Positions 17,815 to 25,443 of a stretch of 33,826 nucleotides of DNA are shown here, piece by piece. A program made the position numbers and the translations under genes. The stretch spans positions 1 to 33,826 of the forward strand of contig JAMFSL010000017.1 in the NCBI GenBank assembly GCA_026225275.1, written 5' to 3'. Within the stretch, counting starts at the first letter, position 1. Each line of letters starts with the position of its first letter. Below the pieces are notes generated by a model. The model had not been told where the DNA came from, did no database searches, and saw nothing but the letters and a program-made list of their open reading frames with translations. This stretch comes from Puia dinghuensis (GTDB taxonomy: Bacteria > Bacteroidota > Bacteroidia > Chitinophagales > Chitinophagaceae).

Positions 17815-18099
17815 ATGGCGCAGATGGACCCTAAGACGGCGGAAAAGATTTCCAAAGCTTTGTCCGACCCTACCAGACTGAAAATTCTCAGCGAGATCAA
17901 AAAAAAGAATGACTGGCTCTACTGCGTAGACCTGTATGACAGTATCAATCTGGCCCAGCCCTCTATCTGCCATCATCTCAAGCAATTAACGGAAACAGCC
18001 ATCATTCTCCCCGAAAAAGAAGGCCGGAATATAAAATATGCCATGAATAATGAGGTGATCGATGACTATATCGGCTTCCTCCAGGGTCTAAAAAAATAA
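17815..18099 (+). CDS. ArsR/SmtB-type winged-helix transcriptional repressor
   Basis: A 94-residue DNA-binding protein. ISKALSDPTRLKILSEI (12-28) is the classic ArsR N-terminal signature, and LAQPSICHHLKQL (46-58) is the recognition helix. A beta-wing follows with EGRNIKYAMN. The ArsR metal motif ELCVCDL is replaced by WLYCVDL with a single shifted Cys (Cys37). The only other Cys is Cys52 in the recognition helix, so a classical arsenic/cadmium site is unlikely and a redox or other ligand is possible. The start is the ATG at 17815 (MAQMDPKTAEKI); open frame further upstream is not credible. It is flanked by a palindrome on each side. Confidence 0.88.
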   Translation: MAQMDPKTAEKISKALSDPTRLKILSEIKKKNDWLYCVDLYDSINLAQPSICHHLKQLTETAIILPEKEGRNIKYAMNNEVIDDYIGFLQGLKK

Positions 18100-18110
18100 T
18101 TTGATTTATC

Positions 18111-18128
18111 CATTGAAATGTTTCAATG
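18111..18128. promoter_or_regulatory. Perfect 18-bp palindrome, candidate repressor operator
   Basis: CATTGAAATGTTTCAATG has perfect 8-base arms around TG. It begins 11 bases after the ArsR stop codon and ends 6 bases before the TATCTTTG box at 18135, so it covers the -33 region of the next promoter. TGAA/TTCA half-sites are typical of ArsR/SmtB operators, which makes the adjacent repressor the natural candidate binder. Confidence 0.6.
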
Positions 18129-18134
18129 TTTACT

Positions 18135-18142
18135 TATCTTTG
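18135..18142 (+). promoter_or_regulatory. TAnnTTTG promoter box for the small membrane peptide gene
   Basis: TATCTTTG matches the Bacteroidota -7 element exactly. It lies 6 bases after the 18-bp palindrome and 27 bases before the ATG at 18170, giving a leader of about 20 bases. Palindrome, promoter and short gene look like one repressible unit. Confidence 0.55.
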
Positions 18143-18169
18143 GTCAATCATTCACCTAAATAGATTGTC

Positions 18170-18313
18170 ATGAATACCAACTGTCTGCCGCGCGAGGAGT
18201 TTACTTCTCCGCTGCTCAACGAAAGGAACAAAAGCCTCGGCCGTAATTTTCTCTACACCGTCCTCGCGTTCCTCGCGCTTTGCGCCGCTTCTTATGTCTT
18301 GCACGCTGCCTGA
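18170..18313 (+). CDS. Small single-span membrane peptide (47 residues), unknown function
   Basis: A short open frame from ATG 18170 to TGA 18311-18313 that a length cut-off would miss. It starts MNTNCLPREEFTSPLLNERN, continues with KSLGRN, and ends in one hydrophobic span of about 20 residues (FLYTVLAFLALCAASYVLHA). The charged, Arg/Lys-containing N-terminal half and C-terminal span suggest an N-in single-pass inner-membrane peptide. Cysteines are at 5 and 38. Support for it being real is positional: its own promoter box, a perfect palindrome over the -33 region, and an ArsR-type repressor just upstream. I recognise no family. The alternative is that the transcript acts as an RNA leader for the phospholipase gene. 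Confidence 0.55.
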   Translation: MNTNCLPREEFTSPLLNERNKSLGRNFLYTVLAFLALCAASYVLHAA

Positions 18314-18431
18314 TCACGACGACCTTCGCACAGAGCTCCGCTTCTAACATCGGCCGCGCCCTCGCGCGTCCTCTCCCCTATACCGAGCCCAGTTTTAATT
18401 ATTTGGTAACCTTTCGCATCTCCATTCTTAC

Positions 18432-18439
18432 TAGTTTTG
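18432..18439 (+). promoter_or_regulatory. TAnnTTTG promoter box abutting the phospholipase C start
   Basis: TAGTTTTG matches the -7 element exactly and ends 3 bases before the ATG at 18443, the same geometry as at the phosphatase gene (13987-13994). A leaderless message is possible. The gap 18314-18431 before it is GC-rich then AT-rich and shows no other feature. Confidence 0.45.
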
Positions 18440-18442
18440 GAG

Positions 18443-21016
18443 ATGCCCGATACCAGAAGAGAGTTCCTCAAGAAGACAGCACTGCTGACCGGCGCCGCCG
18501 GTGTCGCTCAACTACTGCCCGAGTCCATCCTGCGTGCCCTCGCGATTACACCGCCCGAAGGCAGTTCCTGGCAGGACGCCGAGCATATTGTCCTGCTCAT
18601 ACAGGAGAACAGGTCGTTCGATCACACCCTGGGTACCCTGCGCGGCGTTCGCGGCTATAATGATCCCCGTGCTATCGAATTGCCCAACCGCAATCTCGTC
18701 TGGCTTCAATCCAATATGAAAGGGCAGACATACCCGCCCTTCCGTTTGGACATCAAAAACAGCAAGGCGACGTGGATGCATTCCCTGCCGCATTCCTGGG
18801 CCAACCAGGTCAATGCCCGTAACGACGGCAAATTCGACCAGTGGCTGAATGTCAAGCAGAACAGCATACCCGAATACTCGCATATCCCGCAGACGATGGG
18901 CTATCACACCCGGGAAGATATACCCTTCTATTATGCGCTGGCCGACGCCTTTACCGTCTGCGATCAGAACTTTTGCTCTTCGCTGACCGGCACCAATCCC
19001 AACCGGCTGCACTTCTGGACGGGCACCATCCGCGCACAGCAGAATGAAGACTCGCGCGCCCATGTCTGGAACGACGATATGGATTATGGAACATTAAAAT
19101 GGAGCACTTTCCCCGAACGGCTCGAAGCCCTCGGTATTTCCTGGAAATGTTACCAGAACGAAATTGCTATCGACACCGGCTTTCGTGGCGAAGAAGATCC
19201 ATGGCTGTCCAATTTCCAGGACAACCCGCTGGAATTTTTCGCTCAGTACAATATCAAGGCGCATCCGCTGCACATAGCCTACCTGAAAGAACAACAGCAG
19301 CGCATGCAAAAAGATATCGCCGATCTGGAGCGGCAGATCGCCGCACTTCCTGCCGGTGACACTAACGCAGCTCACCTCCAGAAGAATCTTCATCAGCAGC
19401 AGCTTGATCTGGACAAACTGAACACCGAGCCGGCACTGGCCACCGGGCTGACCTTCGACCAACTCACCCCACAGCAGCAGGCCCTTCACCAGAAGGCCTT
19501 CGACAGCAATAAGAATGATCCGCATTATCGCACGCTGGAAAGTCTTACCTACAAAGATGGCGGCGAAGAACGGACGATGAAAGCGCCGAAGGGAGATGTA
19601 CTCCACCAGTTTCGGCAGGACGTTCAGTCGGGGCAGCTGCCTACCGTCTCCTGGCTCAGCGCTCCGGAGAACTTTTCCGACCATCCTACCGCGCCCTGGT
19701 ACGGCGCCTGGTATGTCTCCGAGGTGATGGACATCCTTACGCATAATCCGGAAGTCTGGAAGAAGACGATCTTCATCCTGGCTTATGATGAGAACGACGG
19801 ATATTTCGATCACGTCCCGCCTTTCACCGCGCCGCATCCGCACAAGGAAGGAACAGGTAAGGTATCGAAGGGTATCGACACCAGCGTGGATTTTGTCACC
19901 CATGCCCAGGAACGGGAGCGCAACGGTTTTCCCGAACCCTTCGACCGCGAATGTTCCATCGGCCTTGGCTTCCGCGTGCCGCTGATCATTGCATCCCCCT
20001 GGACGCGTGGCGGCTGGGTCAACTCCGAGGTTTTCGATCATACGTCGACACTGCAATTTTTGGAAAAATTTTTGGCGCACAAGACCGGCAAAGACGTCCA
20101 TGAAACGAATATCTCCGACTGGCGCCGCACCGTCTGCGGCGATCTTACGTCGGTATTCCGCACCTATCATAACGGAGTCATGCCCGACCAGGAGTTCCTG
20201 GCCAAAGATGCTTTTCTTGAGAGTATCCACAAGGCCAAGTTCATGCCGCTGCCCGATGATTTCAAAGCGCTTACTACGGAAGAGATCGCGGCTTTCAACA
20301 GAGCTCCGCATCTTTCTCCTCATAGTGTCCGCCAGGAACAGGGCACCCGTCCATCCTGTGCGCTGCCTTATCACATGCAGGCGGAAGGGCGATTGAATAA
20401 AGACAAATTGGCTGTGGAACTGATTTTTACCAATGACAACCGCCTTTTTGGAGAAAAGACGGCCGGTGCACCCTTCAACGTTTATGCGCCCGGCGGTCAC
20501 GTCCGGCTGGATGACAATGAAAGAGATCAGCTGGGACAATTCGAGACGGCGAGGACCTGGGCCTATGCAGTCAGGGCCGCGGATACCGTAACCGATTCCT
20601 GGCCGCTCGGGGATTTCGAAGGCAACCGATATCATCTGCGGGTATATGGACCCAATGGGTTCTATCGCGAATTAATGGGAGATGCAGGCGATCCTGCTGT
20701 CGATATCCAATTCGATTATCAACAGGCCGGCGGCGTCAAATATGCGCTGACTGGCAATGGCATTCTTCAATTGACCAGTACAGGCAACAAGGAAATGGTC
20801 GTGGAGATCACCGATCATGCCTATGGCGCTCACTATGCGTCAAAGTCATTGGCTGCGGGCGGCTCGGCTTCTCTCCCTATGTCTCTGGCTTCCAGCCAGG
20901 GCTGGTATGACTTCAGTGTGCGCGTAAGAGGATATCAGGGCTTTGAGAAAAGGTATGCCGGCAGGATCGAGACGGGACGTGATAGTGTAAGCGATCCGTT
21001 TATGGGAAAGGCCTAA
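18443..21016 (+). CDS. Tat-exported phospholipase C, phosphocholine-specific type
   Basis: An 857-residue enzyme. The twin-arginine signal is TRREFLKK (4-11) with a following hydrophobic stretch. The phosphoesterase catalytic domain (PF04185) begins with LIQENRSFDHTLG (~52-64) and closes with AYDENDGYFDHVPP (~447-460). The last ~230 residues look like two beta-rich DUF756-type repeats, the layout of PlcN/PlcH-type phospholipases that hydrolyse phosphatidylcholine or sphingomyelin outside the inner membrane. An insertion at ~276-326 is strongly coiled-coil (YLKEQQQRMQKDIADLERQI onward). The start is ATG 18443; a TTG at 18437 lies inside the promoter box. It is the second PF04185 member in the window. 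Confidence 0.92.
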   Translation: MPDTRREFLKKTALLTGAAGVAQLLPESILRALAITPPEGSSWQDAEHIVLLIQENRSFDHTLGTLRGVRGYNDPRAIELPNRNLVWLQSNMKGQTYPPFRLDIKNSKATWMHSLPHSWANQVNARNDGKFDQWLNVKQNSIPEYSHIPQTMGYHTREDIPFYYALADAFTVCDQNFCSSLTGTNPNRLHFWTGTIRAQQNEDSRAHVWNDDMDYGTLKWSTFPERLEALGISWKCYQNEIAIDTGFRGEEDPWLSNFQDNPLEFFAQYNIKAHPLHIAYLKEQQQRMQKDIADLERQIAALPAGDTNAAHLQKNLHQQQLDLDKLNTEPALATGLTFDQLTPQQQALHQKAFDSNKNDPHYRTLESLTYKDGGEERTMKAPKGDVLHQFRQDVQSGQLPTVSWLSAPENFSDHPTAPWYGAWYVSEVMDILTHNPEVWKKTIFILAYDENDGYFDHVPPFTAPHPHKEGTGKVSKGIDTSVDFVTHAQERERNGFPEPFDRECSIGLGFRVPLIIASPWTRGGWVNSEVFDHTSTLQFLEKFLAHKTGKDVHETNISDWRRTVCGDLTSVFRTYHNGVMPDQEFLAKDAFLESIHKAKFMPLPDDFKALTTEEIAAFNRAPHLSPHSVRQEQGTRPSCALPYHMQAEGRLNKDKLAVELIFTNDNRLFGEKTAGAPFNVYAPGGHVRLDDNERDQLGQFETARTWAYAVRAADTVTDSWPLGDFEGNRYHLRVYGPNGFYRELMGDAGDPAVDIQFDYQQAGGVKYALTGNGILQLTSTGNKEMVVEITDHAYGAHYASKSLAAGGSASLPMSLASSQGWYDFSVRVRGYQGFEKRYAGRIETGRDSVSDPFMGKA

Positions 21017-21075
21017 CCGACCGGAGGGAGGTTGCGAAGCAGACATAGGCCCCGGTTAGACTGCCGAAGGCAGTC
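21013..21075. other. Nested inverted repeats between phospholipase C and mlaD stops
   Basis: Two stem-forming pairs sit in the convergent gap. CTAACCG (21013-21019, covering the phospholipase stop) pairs with CGGTTAG (21053-21059). GACTGCC (21059-21065) pairs with GGCAGTC (21069-21075) around GAA. No T-run follows on either strand, so this is not a textbook intrinsic terminator; it may still help end or protect the two convergent messages. Confidence 0.4.
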
Positions 21076-21094
21076 GCAGCGGAGCAGAGACTAT

Positions 21095-21838
21095 TTATTG
21101 TTTCGCCTTCTTCTGATCTATCGAATCCTGTGCTCTCTTTTCAGCCTCTTCCTCTGCCTTCTTTTGCTTCGCTTTTTCCTTCTTCTTAAAGAACCCGCGA
21201 AGCAGGAAATTGTGCTGTGCCGCCTCCATGTTCTCATCCAGCTTCTGAGTGCTGGAATTCAGGTTGTGCATGGTGGCGCTTATATTGGACGAGAGTGAAG
21301 TATCGTGCAGCAACTTGCCCAGCGCACCCTTTCCGTGCGTGATGCGGGAAGAGATATCCGCCAGGTTGGCCGTGATAATGGCCGCATTGTCCGCCGAGAC
21401 TTTCAGGCTGGCCAGGATCTGGTCAGTCTCGATCGGCTGACGGCTGGTCAGCGTATCGCCATTGTTGACGAAAGCCGAGCTGGGTGTTCCGGCCGCCAGG
21501 ACGATGACCTTATCGCCCATCAATCCATCCGATCCGATACTGGCCTTGGCATCCTTCCGGATAAATTTTTCGACACCCTTCTGGATGATCATATCCACCT
21601 GTACGGTGGTATCCGTCACCAGTTCGATATCGTCCACTGTGCCTACGTCGATGCCATCCAGCCGGACGTTGCTGCCGACCTTAAGGCCGCTGACAGAATT
21701 GAACTCAGCGGTAATGCGGAACACTGCACCGAACAGATTCTTTTGTTTACCGATATAATAAATAGCGGCGATAGCCAGCGCCAGCACCACTACCGAAAAG
21801 AGCCCCAGCTTCCATTTGTAATTTTTTTCCTTTGGCAT
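21095..21838 (-). CDS. mlaD: MlaD-like MCE-domain substrate-binding protein
   Basis: A 247-residue protein with one N-terminal membrane anchor (GLFSVVVLALAIAAIYYIG) and one MCE domain (~38-115: FNSVSGLKVGSNVRLDGIDV, then VDDIEL). The rest is helical and ends in a very charged Lys/Glu tail (~215-247) that would lie in the periplasm. MlaD-type hexamers carry phospholipids between inner and outer membranes and partner the MlaE permease and MlaF ATPase, both encoded just upstream. The start is the ATG at 21838, 20 bases after the mlaF stop; more distal starts would overlap mlaF. No mlaB, mlaC or mlaA gene is adjacent. Confidence 0.88.
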   Translation of the reverse strand: MPKEKNYKWKLGLFSVVVLALAIAAIYYIGKQKNLFGAVFRITAEFNSVSGLKVGSNVRLDGIDVGTVDDIELVTDTTVQVDMIIQKGVEKFIRKDAKASIGSDGLMGDKVIVLAAGTPSSAFVNNGDTLTSRQPIETDQILASLKVSADNAAIITANLADISSRITHGKGALGKLLHDTSLSSNISATMHNLNSSTQKLDENMEAAQHNFLLRGFFKKKEKAKQKKAEEEAEKRAQDSIDQKKAKQ

Positions 21839-21858
21839 ATACCTGTTTTTTATAAGGG

Positions 21859-22866
21859 TTAATGGAAGAATGAACTGATCCATTCATCCGCTGATTTTTC
21901 CAGCTCTTCGTAAGTTCCCTCAGCCACGACCACTCCTTCCTTGAGCATGATGATGCGATTGGCGGTCATTTTTGCGCAGGTCATATCATGAGTGATCGTG
22001 ATGGAGGAAATATTGTATTTCTGCTGCATTTTAATGATCAACTCGCTGATCTCTTTTCCCGTGCCGGTGTCCAGGCCTGTCGTGGGCTCGTCATACAACA
22101 TCAGTTCCGGCCGGAGGATCAGCGTGCGCGCCAGTCCGATACGCTTGTTCTGACCGCCGGACAGTTTGGATGGCATCTGGTCGATCTGCTCTGTCAGCCC
22201 TACATTATCCAGCATTTCCATGACCAGGGCGTCTTTCTTTTCCCTGCTCATATCTTTTTTATGCTGGCGGAGGGGAAACAAAAGGTTTTCACGGACGGTC
22301 ATCGAATCATACAGGGCGGCATTCTGGAAGAGGAATCCCGTCCTGATGCGCACGGCGTTCAAATCGCGGTAATTCAGCGACAAAAGGTCCTCGCCAAATA
22401 CCTTTATCTCTCCCTCGTCAGGGGTGACAAGGCATACCAGGCATTTGATGAGTACTGATTTACCCGTGCCCGATTTTCCGAGGATCACGAGATTCTCGCC
22501 TTTCTTGACATGAAGATCGACTCCGCGCAGGACTTCGTGGTCGCCGAATGATTTGTGTAAGTTCCGGATCACGATGACCGGTTCCTCGCCGCTTTTCTCT
22601 ACCTGCTCCTGTACTTCCAATTCGGCTTGCCGCAACGCTTCCGCCTGGAGGTCGGCTTCTCCCTGCCGCTCCATACGATCTGCAAGGGCCTCTTCCTCTG
22701 ATTTTTCAACGATGACCTCTCCATCCACAGGAAACTCCTGGTCGGCCGCGGATTCCTCCGGCTGTTCGCCGGCGGCCGGTTGGTCCGGTTCCGTTGAGTG
22801 ATCGGGCTCCGTTGATTGCTCCTGCAGTTCGTGATCGTCCGGTTGATATTTTTCTGTTGGCTTCAT
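21859..22866 (-). CDS. mlaF: MlaF-like ABC transporter ATPase with long acidic N-terminal extension
   Basis: A 335-residue ATPase. Walker A is GKSGTGKS (130-137), the signature is LSGGQ (235-239), Walker B is LMLYDE (255-260) and the switch His is 293. TTGLDTGTGKEISELI after Walker B is typical of the MlaF/Ttg2A branch. Family members usually start close to what is here residue ~96. The first ~95 residues are an acidic, Glu/Pro/Gln-rich, apparently disordered extension containing a STEPDHSTEPDQ near-repeat. The extension is in frame with no better internal ATG before the ATPase core, so it is probably translated. The gene follows mlaE by 7 bases. Confidence 0.9.
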   Translation of the reverse strand: MKPTEKYQPDDHELQEQSTEPDHSTEPDQPAAGEQPEESAADQEFPVDGEVIVEKSEEEALADRMERQGEADLQAEALRQAELEVQEQVEKSGEEPVIVIRNLHKSFGDHEVLRGVDLHVKKGENLVILGKSGTGKSVLIKCLVCLVTPDEGEIKVFGEDLLSLNYRDLNAVRIRTGFLFQNAALYDSMTVRENLLFPLRQHKKDMSREKKDALVMEMLDNVGLTEQIDQMPSKLSGGQNKRIGLARTLILRPELMLYDEPTTGLDTGTGKEISELIIKMQQKYNISSITITHDMTCAKMTANRIIMLKEGVVVAEGTYEELEKSADEWISSFFH

Positions 22867-22873
22867 TCGATTG

Positions 22874-23680
22874 CTATAAGAGGTCAGTGATCTGCGCGGC
22901 TATTAAGTCAATGATGAATACACCCAGCGAAGCGGCCACCACCGCGGAATTGGCGGCTATCCCTACGCTCTCCGTTCCCCGGCTGGCGTTATATCCTTTA
23001 TAACAGCCGATGATACCTACTATGAACCCAAAAAAGAAGGTCTTGACGATGGCCGGAAAAATATCGACGAATTCGAGGTGGGCCATCGCCACGATGAAGA
23101 AATGTTGTAAGGTCGTGGCGTCATGAATGTTCATCGCGATATAACCGCCCACCAGTGCGATCACATCCGCAAAGATGGCCAGTAAAGGCACCATGAGGGT
23201 AGTCGCCAGCACCCGCGTCACAACCAGGTAGCGGTAAGGATTGATAGCAGACACTTCCATCGCATCGATCTGTTCGGTCACCCGCATCGATCCGAGTTCC
23301 GCCCCCATTCTCGATCCGATCTTGCCGGCGCAGATGATAGCGGTGATCACGGGTCCGATCTCCCTGATGACGGATACGGACACCATTCCCGGTATCAACG
23401 AGATGGCGCCGAAGGAGGCCATCGAAGGCCGGCTCTGGATGGTGAGCACCACACCCATAATAAAACCTGTCAATCCAATGAGGAAAGTCGATTTATAGCC
23501 GACCAGGTAACATTGGTACAAAACCTCTCGTATCTCGTACGGCGGCTTCCATACTTCTTTGAAGAACCGGCCCATGAAGGCCACCAGATCGCCGGCATTG
23601 TAGAAGAAGCCTTTCCACTGGCTTCTTTTTTCCCGGATGCGGACCTTTGCACGTTGATATCGGTTAAGGACGGGTTCCAT
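22874..23680 (-). CDS. mlaE: MlaE-like lipid ABC transporter permease
   Basis: A 268-residue inner-membrane permease. IREIGPVITAIICAGKIGSR (about residues 105-125), then MGAELGSMRVTEQIDAMEV, is the MlaE/DUF140 family signature. About five to six hydrophobic segments and an N-terminal amphipathic helix (KGFFYNAGDLVAFMGRFF) match the family. MlaE homodimers form the channel of the MCE lipid transporter that maintains outer-membrane asymmetry. It is the first gene of the mlaE-mlaF-mlaD operon and is divergent from the signalling operon. The gap 23681-23885 shows no exact promoter box for this strand. Confidence 0.92.
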   Translation of the reverse strand: MEPVLNRYQRAKVRIREKRSQWKGFFYNAGDLVAFMGRFFKEVWKPPYEIREVLYQCYLVGYKSTFLIGLTGFIMGVVLTIQSRPSMASFGAISLIPGMVSVSVIREIGPVITAIICAGKIGSRMGAELGSMRVTEQIDAMEVSAINPYRYLVVTRVLATTLMVPLLAIFADVIALVGGYIAMNIHDATTLQHFFIVAMAHLEFVDIFPAIVKTFFFGFIVGIIGCYKGYNASRGTESVGIAANSAVVAASLGVFIIDLIAAQITDLL

Positions 23681-23885
23681 AAATGAATTAAGTGTAGAGT
23701 GATGCTACAATAGAATCCAATTATCAATCCAAAACCGGCATCCCGGGTCTTCTGCGGGATTTCAGGCGGAAAGTGGCCGGTGTCATGCGAATGAAGGTCC
23801 CGAATAAAAATTGGCACGACGAAACTTACTAAAAATTGTAGAAATAGTTCCACAACCAATCCTGCCGTGGCTTTTCTTTATCGCT

Positions 23886-23893
23886 TACATTTG
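23886..23893 (+). promoter_or_regulatory. TAnnTTTG promoter box for the signalling operon
   Basis: TACATTTG matches the Bacteroidota -7 element exactly and ends 6 bases before the ATG at 23900, so the transcript would have almost no leader. It also argues against the in-frame ATG at 23867, which lies upstream of the box. Confidence 0.5.
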
Positions 23894-23899
23894 TCAACT

Positions 23900-25384
23900 A
23901 TGATACTTATCGTGGATGACAAGCCCGAGAATATCTTTTCGCTCAAGACCATCCTGGAATTACATTCCTTTCCGACCGATACGGCTCTGAGTGGCGAAGA
24001 GGCCCTGAAGAAAATACTCAGGCAATCTTATGCGCTTATTATTCTGGACGTGCAGATGCCGGGTATGGATGGCTTCGAGGTAGCAGAGGCGATCAGCGGC
24101 TATAGCAAGGCCCGGGACATTCCTATCATTTTTCTTTCCGCCGCCAATACCGATAAGAAATTCATCACAAAGGGTTATACTGCCGGCGGCAGTGACTATA
24201 TCACCAAGCCCATCGACCCGGATATACTTCTGCTGAAGGTCAAGACCTTTTACCGGCTATACGAACAGAACAGCGAATTAAACCGTATCCAGGCCAGCCT
24301 GCGGTCGGAGATCGAATTTCGCAAAAAAGTGGAGGATGAGCTGCAGGAAAGGGCGCGCGAGCTGCATTCGATCCTGGAATCCATTCCTCAGATCGCCTTC
24401 ACTACGCGGGCCGATGGGAAGATCGAATTTGTCAATGAGCAATGGCTGCGATATGCCCCTTCCAAACAGGAATTTCCGATCACGCATCCGGATGATCCCG
24501 ACCTCGACAGGCAGTGGCAAAAGACCGTCATTTCCGGGAGGGCGCTCGAAATGGAAGTGCGTGTCCGCACCGGATCCGATGAATACCGGTTCCATCTGCT
24601 GCGGGCGATCCCTATCCGTGAAGGGGACACTATCATCAAATGGGTAGGAACTTTTACCGATATCGAGGACCAGAAGCAGGCCGTGAAGAAAAAGGACGAG
24701 TTCATCAGCATCGCCAGCCATGAGCTGAAGACACCGCTGACCACCATCAAGGCATATGTACAGCTGCTCGAGCGGGATATCGACGGCGAAGATCCCACGA
24801 AATTGTATGTCGACCGGGCCCTGGTGCAGATCAGAAAACTGGACGATCTCATTGTGGACCTGCTCGACCTGTCGAAGATCGAGAGCGGAAAGCTCAAATT
24901 CAACAAAAAGTCGTTCGAGTTCGAATCCACGCTGTCCAATGCCGTTGAGATGATCCGGCAGACCTATCCGGAATATCGCATTGTCAGGACAGGAAAGGCC
25001 GATATCCAGCTTTATGGTGATGAGACCCGTATCGAACAGGTGATCATTAACTACCTGACCAACGCGGTTAAATATTCGCCTGATAACAAGGAAATTCACG
25101 TTGAAGCATCCGTCCATCCCAATGGCCGGCTGTTTGTGCGCGTGCGCGACTTTGGCATCGGGATCAAAAAGGACCATCAATCCAATATCTTCAGCAAATT
25201 CTACCGGGTAGAAGAGACGGCCAACCGGTTCCAGGGTCTTGGCATCGGATTGTATATCTGTGCGGAGATCATCCGGCGGCATGAAGGGGAATACGGTGTT
25301 GAAAGTGAGCCTGGTCAGGGATCCGCTTTTTATTTTTCGGTGCCTGTGTCACAGGGGGCCGCCCTGCAGGCGGCTACAGCCTGA
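23900..25384 (+). CDS. Receiver-PAS-histidine kinase (hybrid sensor, soluble)
   Basis: A 494-residue cytoplasmic protein with an N-terminal receiver domain: acidic pair Asp6/Asp7, phospho-acceptor Asp50 in LDVQMPGMDGFE, and Lys103 in TKP. A coiled linker (~120-155) leads to a PAS domain (~155-255, SIPQIAFTTRADGKIEFVNE). The kinase core has His274 in SHELKTPL, an N box with NYLTNAVKYSPD, and G boxes RDFGIGI and GLGIGLYI. The layout suggests a kinase whose activity is gated by an upstream phospho-signal. No membrane segment is present. It heads a rightward run with the large hybrid kinase, cheR and cheB. The start is set by the TAnnTTTG box six bases upstream. Confidence 0.9.
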   Translation: MILIVDDKPENIFSLKTILELHSFPTDTALSGEEALKKILRQSYALIILDVQMPGMDGFEVAEAISGYSKARDIPIIFLSAANTDKKFITKGYTAGGSDYITKPIDPDILLLKVKTFYRLYEQNSELNRIQASLRSEIEFRKKVEDELQERARELHSILESIPQIAFTTRADGKIEFVNEQWLRYAPSKQEFPITHPDDPDLDRQWQKTVISGRALEMEVRVRTGSDEYRFHLLRAIPIREGDTIIKWVGTFTDIEDQKQAVKKKDEFISIASHELKTPLTTIKAYVQLLERDIDGEDPTKLYVDRALVQIRKLDDLIVDLLDLSKIESGKLKFNKKSFEFESTLSNAVEMIRQTYPEYRIVRTGKADIQLYGDETRIEQVIINYLTNAVKYSPDNKEIHVEASVHPNGRLFVRVRDFGIGIKKDHQSNIFSKFYRVEETANRFQGLGIGLYICAEIIRRHEGEYGVESEPGQGSAFYFSVPVSQGAALQAATA

Positions 25385-25443
25385 AGGGCGTTTTTATCTC
25401 ATTCATTCAACATATCAATATAACAGACAAAAGTTAACCCCTC

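Noticed and set aside
18437-18442. TTG start two codons upstream of the phospholipase C ATG
   Set aside because: It lies in the TAGTTTTG promoter box; the Tat motif is better placed from ATG 18443.
19094-20635. Long open frame (513 codons) on the minus strand inside the phospholipase C gene
   Set aside because: It is antisense to a gene with clear catalytic motifs, shows no recognisable domain, and is explained by codon bias keeping the opposite strand open.
21059-21075. Hairpin after the phospholipase gene as an intrinsic terminator
   Set aside because: The stem is only 7 bp and no T-run follows on either strand; kept only as an inverted repeat.
23740-23760. 6-bp stem ATCCCG/CGGGAT in the mlaE/kinase divergent gap
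   Set aside because: Short arms with a 9-base loop are expected by chance; no role suggested by position.
24278-25282. 334-codon minus-strand frame opposite the receiver-PAS-kinase
   Set aside because: Antisense shadow with no domain; the plus-strand kinase motifs are intact.
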